Made by a program: the position numbers and the translations under genes. Below the pieces are notes generated by a model. That model was not told where the DNA came from, searched no databases, and saw nothing but the letters and a program-made list of their open reading frames with translations. From UBA3071 sp965369635 (lineage in GTDB: Bacteria; Chloroflexota; Anaerolineae; UBA3071), in NCBI GenBank assembly GCA_965369635.1, contig CBDURC010000011.1, forward strand, positions 1-30,355: DNA of 30,355 nucleotides, read 5' to 3'. This document shows, in pieces, positions 7,195 through 14,209 of this stretch (the first letter of the stretch is position 1; the number at the start of each line of letters is the position of its first letter).

Positions 7195-8157
7195 ATGAGC
7201 CAGGAAGACCAGGTCAATCACAAGCCCGTGCTGCTGCAAGAGACCATCGATGGGCTGGCAGTGGATCCAGGCAAGCACTTCATTGATGGCACGCTGGGCG
7301 GTGGCGGCCACGCTCGAGCTATCCTGGAAGCCTCAGCCCCCGATGGACGACTGCTGGCCTTGGACGCTGATCCCGACGCAATTGCCCGCTGTCGCAAGCG
7401 ACTGGCCCCGCTTGGGGCGGGGCTGGCTCCTTACCATCACCGTGTGATTCTCATCCACGCCAATTTCGCCGACATGGAATGTGTCGCCCGATCCCACGGC
7501 TTCAGCAGGGTAGACGGCGTCCTGCTCGATCTGGGCCTCTCTTCCTTCCAGTTGGCGGCCCGTGAACGGGGGTTCTCTTTTCAACTCGACGGACCGCTGG
7601 ACATGAGGTTCGATCCGCGGCAGGGCCGCACAGCGGCTGACCTGGTCAACACGCTAACGGAAGCCGAAATAGCGGATCTCCTGTGGCGCTACGGAGAGGA
7701 GCGACGCTCACGGCGCATCGCTCGTGAGATTGCACGTCGTCGGCCGCTGTATACCACGGCTCAGATGGGGGAAGCAGTGATCGCCGCCGTGGGCCGCAGA
7801 GGCCGCCTGCATCCAGCGACGAGAACGTTCATGGCATTGCGCATCGCCGTGAACGACGAACTGACCGCACTGCAAGCCGTATTGCCTCAGGCAATGCGCC
7901 TGCTGACTCCAGGGCAAGGAAGGCTCGCTGTACTCTCTTATCACTCTCTGGAAGATCGCTTGACCAAGCACTGGTTCCAGCGGGAAGCCCGCGACTGCAT
8001 CTGCTCCATAGACGTACCCGAGTGCCGCTGTGGACACAAAGCCATCCTCCGCATTCTGACCCGCAAACCAATCCGACCTTCGCCGGAGGAGGTAAAGGCC
8101 AATCGCCGCAGCCGCAGCGCCAGGCTTAGACTGGCCGAAAGGCTACCTAACTCATAG
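7195..8157 (+). CDS. rsmH: 16S rRNA (cytosine-1402 N4)-methyltransferase RsmH
   Basis: The 320-residue protein has the full RsmH signature: HKPVLLQETIDGL at the N-terminus, the SAM-binding loop FIDGTLGGGGHARAIL, ALDADPDAI, DGVLLDLGLSSFQL, and the C-terminal VLSYHSLEDRLTKHWF followed by a CxCxxxxxxCxCG cysteine cluster. It methylates N4 of C1402 in 16S rRNA. It is the second gene of the cluster, as in most bacteria. Residues 70-78 (LAPLGAGLA) are encoded by a class A palindrome. They sit just after the conserved ALDADPDAIARCRKR, where homologues have a short loop, so this looks like an in-frame insertion. Confidence 0.96.
   Translation: MSQEDQVNHKPVLLQETIDGLAVDPGKHFIDGTLGGGGHARAILEASAPDGRLLALDADPDAIARCRKRLAPLGAGLAPYHHRVILIHANFADMECVARSHGFSRVDGVLLDLGLSSFQLAARERGFSFQLDGPLDMRFDPRQGRTAADLVNTLTEAEIADLLWRYGEERRSRRIAREIARRRPLYTTAQMGEAVIAAVGRRGRLHPATRTFMALRIAVNDELTALQAVLPQAMRLLTPGQGRLAVLSYHSLEDRLTKHWFQREARDCICSIDVPECRCGHKAILRILTRKPIRPSPEEVKANRRSRSARLRLAERLPNS
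7402..7427 (+). repeat. Class A palindrome, copy 1 (in rsmH)
   Basis: A 26-base element with arms CTGGCCCCGC and GCGGGGCTGGC around TTGGG. It is identical base for base to copy 4 in murD, and to the reverse complement of copy 6 in murG. It reads LAPLGAGLA here. Confidence 0.9.
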
Positions 8158-8192
8158 TACCCAACTGTACTCAGCTTCACGGGAGGTGCATC

Positions 8193-8741
8193 ATGATACA
8201 AGGCCGACCTCATCCCCCACTGTCCTGGCAAGTCCATCGCTCACGCCAGCGGGTGGTACGCAGCGCGGCGCAATACACCCTGTATTTCTTGTTGGGACTG
8301 GCCGTCATCAGCCTGTTCATCGGCCTCGGCGTGTTCCTGGCTGGTGAGACCACCGCACTCAACATGGTAATCCGCGGTCTGGAAGGGCAATGCGAGAGGA
8401 TGGAGTGGAAGATCGCTGAACTCGTGAGCGGCATCGCCTTGGAGACCAACATCGAAGAGATTGAGAGATATGCCCAAGACCACGGCTTCACCGACGCCCA
8501 GGAGTTCGTGTATCTGGGACCGGTCGAAGCTGATCAGCGCGCTCAGGACGTAGCGGCAACAAGAGGACCTGCCCGCAACGCAGGCGGGCCGCTTGTTGAT
8601 ATCCCTGAGAGTGACCGCGAACCCAACCTGGAATCGTCTATGTGGCAAACGGTGCTTCACCGGCTGCGAGAACTCGTGCCCCGCTTGGCGCGGGGCGGGC
8701 CGTCACCGCAGCAAGGGGGCCAAGTCGCCACGCTCCGATGA
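8193..8741 (+). CDS. ftsL: FtsL/DivIC-like division protein with repeat-derived tail
   Basis: The 182-residue protein sits exactly at the ftsL position between rsmH and ftsI. It has a basic cytoplasmic N-terminus, one transmembrane segment (about residues 27-50) and a short coiled-coil-like stretch ending in NIEEIERYAQDHGF, which matches the iExxAr..lGf pattern closing FtsL/septum-formation-initiator domains. Such proteins bind FtsQ/DivIB and activate FtsI and FtsW. Typical members have about 100-120 residues; the last 60 or so here are extra and include a class B palindrome (PARNAGG, residues 126-133) and a class A palindrome (VPRLARGGP, residues 162-170). The assignment rests on position and architecture, since sequence conservation in this family is low. 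GGGAGG lies seven bases before the start. Confidence 0.78.
   Translation: MIQGRPHPPLSWQVHRSRQRVVRSAAQYTLYFLLGLAVISLFIGLGVFLAGETTALNMVIRGLEGQCERMEWKIAELVSGIALETNIEEIERYAQDHGFTDAQEFVYLGPVEADQRAQDVAATRGPARNAGGPLVDIPESDREPNLESSMWQTVLHRLRELVPRLARGGPSPQQGGQVATLR
8568..8589 (+). repeat. Class B palindrome, copy 1 (in ftsL-like gene)
   Basis: A 22-base element: CCTGCCCGC, AACGCAG, GCGGGC. It matches copies at 11215-11236 and 18056-18077 with a few substitutions. It encodes part of the tail of the FtsL-like protein. Confidence 0.75.
8676..8701 (+). repeat. Class A palindrome, copy 2 (in ftsL-like gene)
   Basis: A diverged copy with arms GTGCCCCGC and GCGGGGCGGGC. It reads VPRLARGGP near the C-terminus of the FtsL-like protein. 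Confidence 0.65.
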
Positions 8742-8814
8742 CGTCAGGGCCATCCTCAATGCCAAATGGCGTGTGGAACAGGGTTCGCAGCCTGTCAAGA
8801 AAGGAGATCAGCCG

Positions 8815-8928
8815 ATGAAGCCGATGAAACCGATGAAACTCGCCAGAAAACCATCGGCCATATCGGCTCAATCGGCTGACACAAGTGGCAGACCGGAAGG
8901 GCTGCCCTACTTCTGCCCCCTCGAATGA
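8815..8928 (+). CDS. Possible 37-residue small protein between ftsL and ftsI
   Basis: ATG 8815 has AAAGGAG eight bases upstream, a better ribosome binding site than many genes here. The frame gives MKPMKPMKLARKPSAIS and ends at TGA 8928. Its first codons are a 9-base tandem repeat (GATGAAGCC/GATGAAACC), and the following DNA is another word repeat (ATCGGC three times). It could therefore be a true small protein or merely an open frame in repeats. No family was recognised. Confidence 0.25.
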   Translation: MKPMKPMKLARKPSAISAQSADTSGRPEGLPYFCPLE

Positions 8929-8940
8929 GTAACGTTGCTG

Positions 8941-9000
8941 TCAGCGGAAAAGCGGAAAAACCGGAACGTTCGTTTTCCGCTCGTTCCGCTGTTCCGCTGA
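8941..9000. repeat. 60-base self-complementary word repeat before ftsI
   Basis: The segment begins TCAGCGGAA and ends TTCCGCTGA (perfect outer stem); inside, AGCGGAAAA pairs with TTTTCCGCT. It is built from repeated GCGGAA words and their complements. It ends two bases before the GAGGTG ribosome binding site of ftsI, so it could fold over the translation start region. Confidence 0.7.
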
Positions 9001-9013
9001 CGAGGTGTCAATC

Positions 9014-10873
9014 ATGTACATGGAAGCACCCAAAGAACAAGGAAGCCGTAGCGGACGATTGCGCATCCTCCAGATTGTACTGGCTGCGATCACCTTGCTG
9101 CTCGCACTACGGCTACTGGAACTCCAGGTACTGCAGGCCGACGGACACGATGGGTCGAAGACACCACGGCCTGTGGAAACCAAGCGTGCCCCGCGCGGGC
9201 GCATCGTGGAGAAACGAGGCTGCCTGCTAGCTACCGACGTCTTCCAATGGGAAGTAGGCGCCAATCCCCAGACGTTCGGGGACGAGGACAGCAGATGGCG
9301 GGCTGCCATCTGCCTGCAGGAAATGCTCAACGTGCCAGCGAAAGAGGTCTTTGCTCTGCTGCAAGAAGAGATCTCCTACGTCGTCATACGCCGGGAAGTG
9401 CCACGGAACCTCGCCCAGATGATCAACGGGGCGTCCGACAACGAACAGACCTCGCCAGACGAAGCCATTCCGCCCAGCCAGCCCCGCCCCACGCAGGGCC
9501 AGCCGCTGGAAGAAGACAGCGAGGTCATGTCGAGGGTAACAGGACTGTGCGACTGGCCGCTGACCGACCAGGTGTGGGCCTCACCCTACCGAGTGCGTCT
9601 CTATCCCCAGAACGATCTTTTCGCATACTTGACGGGTTTCGTCACCATAGATGATGGCGATAGCTACTACGGTCTGGAAGAGATCTACGGAGCTTTCTTG
9701 CAAGGTGAGATAGGTCCTGAACTGCGCAGGCCAGGAGAAGGCACTCTGCCCGAGGATTTCAGCATATTCCTGCCTTCGGAGGTAGGCTATGACCTCATCC
9801 TGACCGTAGACTGGCGTATCCAACGCATCGTGGAGAAGGCGCTGGCAGAGGCCGTGCAAGAGACGGGGGCCGAAGGGGGTACGATTATCATCATGGAGCC
9901 CCAGACTGGTGCCATTCTTGCCAGCACCAGCCTCCCGGCGTATAATCCCAATGAGTACTGGAAGTACCCGAACAGCACTCCGCTCTTCAGCGACCCGGCC
10001 ATCAGCAGTATCTACGAGCCAGGGTCCGTGTTCAAGATCATCACCCTGGCCATAGCGATGGACAGTGGAGCGATCACGCCAGACAGTGTCTTCAATGATC
10101 CAGGCAAGTTGGAGGTGGCAGGGTACGTCTTTCAGAATGCGGACCACCAGGCCCATGGACAAGTTACGGCCACCGATATTCTGGCTCTCTCGCTCAATGT
10201 GGGCATCGCCCATGTGGGGGAACAGATCGGAACCGATACATTCTACAGGTACTTGCCTCGTTTCGGGTTCGATGGCAAGACCGGCGTAGACCTGGCCTAT
10301 GAAGCGAATGGTCTGGTGAAGTCCCCCGGAGACTCGGATTGGAGCCCGTCGGACTTCGTTGCCAACTCCTTCGGACAGGGAATCAGCGTCACGCCCCTTC
10401 AGATGGTCTCGGCGGTCGCGGCGATAGCCAACAACGGCATGTTGATGCGCCCCCACGTGGCGGACAAGCTGGTCGTCTCTGGACGAGTCGTCAAGGTGCA
10501 GCCTACGCTGGTGGACCGGGTCATCAAACCGGAGACCGCCCGCATGCTGACGAAGATGATGGTCACGGCCGTGGAGCGCGGGGCTCCCGAGGCCCTCATC
10601 CCTGAATGGGACGTGGCCGGCAAGACGGGGACCGCTCAGGTGCCCGTCGAGGGCGGATATCACGAAGAGTGGACGATAGCCTCCTTCGCAGGCTTCGCCC
10701 CCGCCGCCGATCCGGCCTTCGCCTGTCTGATCAAGCTAGACAAGCCTTTGACTTCTATCTGGGGCGCGTATGTCGCAGCTCCCGTCTTTCGAGAGATTGC
10801 ACCCCAGATACTGAGGATTCTCCAGGTTCCCCCGGACGCGCAGCGTCCGGGTAGCGCCCTCGGTAGCGAATGA
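9014..10873 (+). CDS. ftsI: Septal peptidoglycan transpeptidase (class B PBP, FtsI)
   Basis: The 619-residue protein has an N-terminal membrane anchor (about residues 16-37), a class B dimerisation region (APRGRIVEKRGCLLATD), and a transpeptidase domain with all three catalytic motifs: S338-V-F-K341, S393-L-N395 and K537-T-G539. It cross-links septal peptidoglycan with FtsW. No PASTA domains are present, which distinguishes it from SpoVD or PBP2x with PASTA tails. ATG 9014 was chosen because GAGGTG lies six bases upstream; GTG 9005 and ATG 9020 are alternatives. Residues of about 155-163 (SQPRPTQGQ) come from a reverse-oriented class A-like palindrome in a Gln/Pro/Asp-rich insertion. The C-terminal PPDAQRPGS comes from a class E palindrome. 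Confidence 0.95.
   Translation: MYMEAPKEQGSRSGRLRILQIVLAAITLLLALRLLELQVLQADGHDGSKTPRPVETKRAPRGRIVEKRGCLLATDVFQWEVGANPQTFGDEDSRWRAAICLQEMLNVPAKEVFALLQEEISYVVIRREVPRNLAQMINGASDNEQTSPDEAIPPSQPRPTQGQPLEEDSEVMSRVTGLCDWPLTDQVWASPYRVRLYPQNDLFAYLTGFVTIDDGDSYYGLEEIYGAFLQGEIGPELRRPGEGTLPEDFSIFLPSEVGYDLILTVDWRIQRIVEKALAEAVQETGAEGGTIIIMEPQTGAILASTSLPAYNPNEYWKYPNSTPLFSDPAISSIYEPGSVFKIITLAIAMDSGAITPDSVFNDPGKLEVAGYVFQNADHQAHGQVTATDILALSLNVGIAHVGEQIGTDTFYRYLPRFGFDGKTGVDLAYEANGLVKSPGDSDWSPSDFVANSFGQGISVTPLQMVSAVAAIANNGMLMRPHVADKLVVSGRVVKVQPTLVDRVIKPETARMLTKMMVTAVERGAPEALIPEWDVAGKTGTAQVPVEGGYHEEWTIASFAGFAPAADPAFACLIKLDKPLTSIWGAYVAAPVFREIAPQILRILQVPPDAQRPGSALGSE
9477..9503 (-). repeat. Class A-like palindrome, copy 3 (in ftsI)
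   Basis: A diverged, reverse-oriented copy: GCCAGCCCCGCCCC, then ACGCAGGGCCAGC. It lies in a non-conserved, polar part of FtsI ahead of the transpeptidase domain. Confidence 0.55.
10831..10851. repeat. Palindrome, class E-like (3' end of ftsI)
   Basis: CCCGGACGC-GCA-GCGTCCGGG is a perfect 9-base stem with a 3-base loop inside the last codons of ftsI. It shares the GGAC/GTCC arms of the palindrome at 6348-6371. Confidence 0.7.
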
Positions 10874-10888
10874 GGCCAAGCGTCATCC

Positions 10889-12406
10889 ATGCAGCCAATG
10901 CCATCCACGCCCACCCTGACCACCATCTGGAGCGCATTGTGTGGTCGGTCTGCACTACCAGACCTGTCTGTACCAGACCTGCCGCAGCGGGAGATCACCC
11001 TTTTCGTCATCGACTCCCGCCAAGCGCAGGAGGGAATCTGCTTTGTCGCCCTGTGCGGCGAGCACCAGGACGGGCACGATTTCATCTCTGACGCGCTGGA
11101 GCGGGGAGCCACAGCGATCATCGCCGGGCCACGCGGGCTGCGAGCCGTCGAGGGACGCGGATCAGTCGTCAATGTCATCAACACAGTTGCCATTGGCCCC
11201 AAGGTTCGCTCCCCCCTGCCCGCAGAGCAAGCGGGCCTTCGCTCCGCCCCCACTGTCTTCATCGTCGAGGACAGCCTGAAGGGATTGCAACAGGTCGCAG
11301 CACACTGGCGCTCGCAGTTCAGTCCCCGCGTCGTGGGCATCACAGGCAGCGTAGGCAAATCTACATCGAAGGAGATGATCGCCGCTGTGCTGCGGCAGCG
11401 GTATCCTACGCTGAAGAGCCCTGGAAACCTGAACAACGAGATCGGCCTGCCACTGACGCTGCTACAACTACGGGGCGCGCACGAGCGTGCCGTGCTAGAA
11501 ATGGGTATGTACGACAGGGGGGAGATTGCCGAGCTGGCGGCGATCGCCCGCCCGCAGGTGGGGGTGATCACCAACGTCGGTCCAACGCATCTGGAGCGCC
11601 TGGGCACGCTGGAGCGCGTCGCCGCGGCAAAGGCGGAATTGGTGCAGGCCCTGCCGCAAGACGGGGTCGCCATCCTTAACAGCGATGACCCACTAGTGAG
11701 GTCCATGGCCAAGCTCACCTCGGCGCAGGTCTTCTTCTACGGCCTGACGCCCGGCTGCGACCTCTGGGCCAGCCACATTGCCAGCGAGGGATTGGAGGGC
11801 ATCCGCTTCCGCTTTCGGCGCGGCGACTACACGATCCACGTTAAGGTGCCACTGCTGGGGCGGCATAGCGTACACACCGCACTGCGGGCAGCGGCCGTGG
11901 GGCTGATCGAAGGACTGAGCTGGCAGGAAATCGTCAGCGGATTGCGCGACGTGTCGGGACAACTGCGGCTCCTGGTGGTGCCTGGCGTGCGAGGATCGAC
12001 GCTCATTGACGACACCTACAACGCCAGCCCTGCCTCCAGCATCGCCGCCCTGAACCTCCTGGATGATCTGGACGGGCGGCGCATCGCTGTGTTGGGAGAC
12101 ATGCTGGAACTAGGAAGCTTCGAGGAAGCAGGGCACCGCAGGGTGGGTTGCCGCGCTGCCAATGTGGTGCAACTCCTCATCACCGTCGGCCCACGGGCGC
12201 GCTGGATCGGCCACGAAGCGTTGGCGTGTGGGATGCCCGAGGATAGCGTGCGGATCGTTGACGACAACGCGTCCGCATTGACTCATCTGCGAGATGTGAT
12301 GGAGACCGGCGATCTCGTACTGGTGAAAGGCTCGCGAGGCATGGCTATGGAGCAGATCGTGGCCGCGCTCACGCGGCCGTCGCCTGCGCTGCAGGAGGGA
12401 GAGTAG
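10889..12406 (+). CDS. murF: UDP-MurNAc-tripeptide--D-Ala-D-Ala ligase MurF
   Basis: The 505-residue ligase adds D-Ala-D-Ala to the UDP-MurNAc tripeptide in the cytoplasm. It shows the Mur ATP loop GITGSVGKSTSKEM, LEMGMYDRGEIAELA, TNVGPTHLERLGTLE, DDTYNASPASSIAAL (a MurF hallmark) and LGDMLELG. Domain order is normal: substrate-binding N-domain, central ATPase, C-terminal Rossmann-like domain. It follows ftsI after 15 bases, leaving no room for murE. Between NVINTVAIG and the conserved VFIVEDSLKGLQQVA there is an insertion of about 25 residues containing a class B palindrome (residues about 109-116, PLPAEQAG). Family members are usually about 450-460 residues. Confidence 0.95.
   Translation: MQPMPSTPTLTTIWSALCGRSALPDLSVPDLPQREITLFVIDSRQAQEGICFVALCGEHQDGHDFISDALERGATAIIAGPRGLRAVEGRGSVVNVINTVAIGPKVRSPLPAEQAGLRSAPTVFIVEDSLKGLQQVAAHWRSQFSPRVVGITGSVGKSTSKEMIAAVLRQRYPTLKSPGNLNNEIGLPLTLLQLRGAHERAVLEMGMYDRGEIAELAAIARPQVGVITNVGPTHLERLGTLERVAAAKAELVQALPQDGVAILNSDDPLVRSMAKLTSAQVFFYGLTPGCDLWASHIASEGLEGIRFRFRRGDYTIHVKVPLLGRHSVHTALRAAAVGLIEGLSWQEIVSGLRDVSGQLRLLVVPGVRGSTLIDDTYNASPASSIAALNLLDDLDGRRIAVLGDMLELGSFEEAGHRRVGCRAANVVQLLITVGPRARWIGHEALACGMPEDSVRIVDDNASALTHLRDVMETGDLVLVKGSRGMAMEQIVAALTRPSPALQEGE
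11215..11236 (+). repeat. Class B palindrome, copy 2 (in murF)
   Basis: CCTGCCCGC, AGAGCAA, GCGGGC: one base from the copy after murG (18056-18077, read in reverse). It encodes part of a MurF insertion in the N-terminal domain. Confidence 0.75.
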
Positions 12407-12408
12407 CG

Positions 12409-13473
12409 ATGGCCCGTGCGTCCATGCCCTTCGCCCTGACTCTGGGCACCGTCTCCTTCCTCTTCGCCGTCATCTGGGGCAGGCCGCTGATACGCCAGCT
12501 CAAGCGCTGGGGGATCGGCAAGCAAATCCGGATTGACGAGCCAGACAGCCATAAGTGGAAGATAGGCACGCCGACGATGGGCGGGGTGATGATCATCCTG
12601 CCGGTGTTCGCCGTCACCCTGGCACTGAACTTCGCCAACTTCCTGAGCGGGTTTGCCGCTGGACGAGCCTTTCTCTCTTACTTCGGCTTCACCCACGGCA
12701 GCCCACTGATCGGCAAATCGCTGCTGGTACCCATCGGGGTGATGCTGGGCTTCGGGCTGCTGGGCGCGCTGGACGATTGGAGAGGAGTGCGGAACAAGAC
12801 TGAGGGCACTGGGCTATCACCGCGCGCCAAGTTCGCCGGGCAGCTTCTGATCTCCCTGGCCACAGCGATGGGATTGTACTTCGCTCTGGACATCCACAGC
12901 ATTGCGCTCCCGGGCGTGTCACAGAAGATCAACATCGGCCTGTGGTACATTCCCATAGCCATGTTCATCATCGTCGGCACGTCCAACGCCGTCAACCTGA
13001 CCGACGGCCTGGATGGGCTGGCGGGTTCGCTGGCGACACTGAGCTTCGCTGCCTATGGCATCATCGCCTTCCAGCAGGGACAGCACCCACTCCTGGCCTT
13101 CTGTCTGACCGTGGTAGGAGCGGTAATGGCCTTTCTGTGGTATAATGCCTACCCTGCCCAACTCTACATGGGCGACCTGGGGGCTCTGGCCCTGGGGGCT
13201 ACGCTGGGCACGGTGGCCTTGATGACTGGCCAGTGGCTGTTGCTGCCCATCATCAGCCTCGTCTTTGTTGCCGAGGCTGTCTCAGTGATCCTGCAAGTGG
13301 GCTGGTTCAAGTGGACGAAGCGGCGCACGGGGCGAGGGCAGCGGATCTTCAAGATGACGCCGCTGCACCTGCATTTCGAACTATGCGGCTGGTCCGAAAT
13401 GCACATCACCCAGCGCTTCTGGCTGGTGGGCATCCTGGCAGGGATGTTAGGAATCGCCCTGGCACTGAGGTAG
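12409..13473 (+). CDS. mraY: Phospho-MurNAc-pentapeptide transferase MraY
   Basis: The 354-residue polytopic membrane enzyme attaches phospho-MurNAc-pentapeptide to undecaprenyl phosphate, giving lipid I. It has about ten hydrophobic segments and the conserved cytoplasmic loops: KIGTPTMGGVMII, the aspartate pair in GALDDWRGV, NAVNLTDGLDGLA, YMGDLGALALG and TPLHLHFEL. Length is standard and no repeat element is embedded. The ribosome binding site GGAGGGAG overlaps the murF 3' end, and ATG comes two bases after the murF stop. Confidence 0.97.
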   Translation: MARASMPFALTLGTVSFLFAVIWGRPLIRQLKRWGIGKQIRIDEPDSHKWKIGTPTMGGVMIILPVFAVTLALNFANFLSGFAAGRAFLSYFGFTHGSPLIGKSLLVPIGVMLGFGLLGALDDWRGVRNKTEGTGLSPRAKFAGQLLISLATAMGLYFALDIHSIALPGVSQKINIGLWYIPIAMFIIVGTSNAVNLTDGLDGLAGSLATLSFAAYGIIAFQQGQHPLLAFCLTVVGAVMAFLWYNAYPAQLYMGDLGALALGATLGTVALMTGQWLLLPIISLVFVAEAVSVILQVGWFKWTKRRTGRGQRIFKMTPLHLHFELCGWSEMHITQRFWLVGILAGMLGIALALR

Positions 13474-13490
13474 GTATTGGGGATTGGGTC

Positions 13491-13602
13491 AGAAGGGAAG
13501 CGGGAAGCAGAAGTGAACCTGAAGGGCAAAACCGTACTCGTTGTCGGACTGGCGCGGCAGGGCATGGCGATGGCTCGCCTTGTTCAAAACAACCGGATCT
13601 GA
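13491..13602 (+). pseudogene. Duplicated 5' fragment of murD
   Basis: Bases 13491-13578 match the genuine murD start region (14188-14275) at 85 of 88 positions, including the ribosome-binding region and the GTG start (13513). After codon 22 the match stops and the frame ends at TGA 13600-13602, giving a 29-residue peptide (first part VNLKGKTVLVVGLARQG). Upstream, the word GGTATTGGGGATTGGG also occurs before both copies. The fragment lies immediately before the unknown gene at 13604, whose ATG starts one base after this stop. It may act as a translated leader, or be a scar of the event that inserted that gene. Confidence 0.9.
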
Positions 13603-13603
13603 G

Positions 13604-14134
13604 ATGACCTCCAATCACAAAGAAGCGTCACATCTGCAATCCACTACGTCCTACTACGGGTTTCTGCCGGACGGCAGTCTCTGGGTGGCAGACGACGGTA
13701 TCCGGCCCGAGCTCCACGAGCGTCTGCGCCGTCTTCAGCCAGGGGTGCTGGCGGCATTGGAGCGAAAGGACTACGCTGCGGCACTGAACCTGGCCTACAG
13801 CACGCTGGAAGCATTGGCCGCCAGACTGCGGCCAACCTGGGCCGACACGTTGCCCACGGACGATGCGCTGATCCAAGCGATTCTAGTGGAAGTAGAGCGG
13901 TTACCTCTCATAGCCAGAGAGGATACGACACTGCGCGAGCTGCAGGGCACTGCGGTCTGGGTGAGCCACCGGGCCTGGACGACGACACGAGCAGAGGCAC
14001 TGGCTATTGCCCATCGGCTGGCGACGACTCTTGGCCTTGGCCTTGGCTATGATGCAGCAGGTGCTGGGGATTGTCCACTGCAGGTGAGCGGCGTGGGCGA
14101 TCGAGCTGCCCTCTGGACGCGAGCGTGGATCTAG
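13604..14134 (+). CDS. Unknown protein inserted between mraY and murD
   Basis: This 176-residue soluble protein begins MTSNHKEASHLQSTTSYYG and was not assigned to a family. It has no transmembrane segment. A helix-rich middle (LHERLRRLQPGVLAALERKDY, then repeated Ala/Leu heptads) is followed by a polar C-terminus ending TRAWI. ATG 13604 starts one base after the TGA of the murD fragment, an arrangement that would allow termination-reinitiation. An upstream in-frame ATG at 13541 would add 21 residues that merely translate the murD fragment out of frame. The gene is bracketed by the murD 5' duplication, which marks it as inserted into the cluster. Its role in division or wall synthesis is unproven. 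Confidence 0.65.
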   Translation: MTSNHKEASHLQSTTSYYGFLPDGSLWVADDGIRPELHERLRRLQPGVLAALERKDYAAALNLAYSTLEALAARLRPTWADTLPTDDALIQAILVEVERLPLIAREDTTLRELQGTAVWVSHRAWTTTRAEALAIAHRLATTLGLGLGYDAAGAGDCPLQVSGVGDRAALWTRAWI

Positions 14135-14206
14135 ATATTGGGTATTGGGGATTGGGGCTTAGGCAGACACGAAGACACGAAAAGAAGAGAAGGGAAGCGC
14201 GAAGCA
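14135..14206. repeat. Word-repeat spacer before murD
   Basis: The spacer holds ATATTGGGTATTGGGGATTGGGG-type repeats, then ACACGAAGACACGAAAAGAAG. The ACACGAAAAGA word recurs at the ftsW/murG junction (16826-16862). Part of it is duplicated after mraY (13473-13490). Confidence 0.65.
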
Positions 14207-14209
14207 GAA

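Noticed and set aside
9581..10663. A 360-codon minus-strand open frame opposite ftsI
   Set aside because: Shadow of ftsI; no domain and no credible start.
12361..12378. GGCCGCG-CTCA-CGCGGCC palindrome near the murF end as a further repeat family
   Set aside because: A single copy with a 7-base stem in GC-rich coding DNA; no second copy was found in the window.
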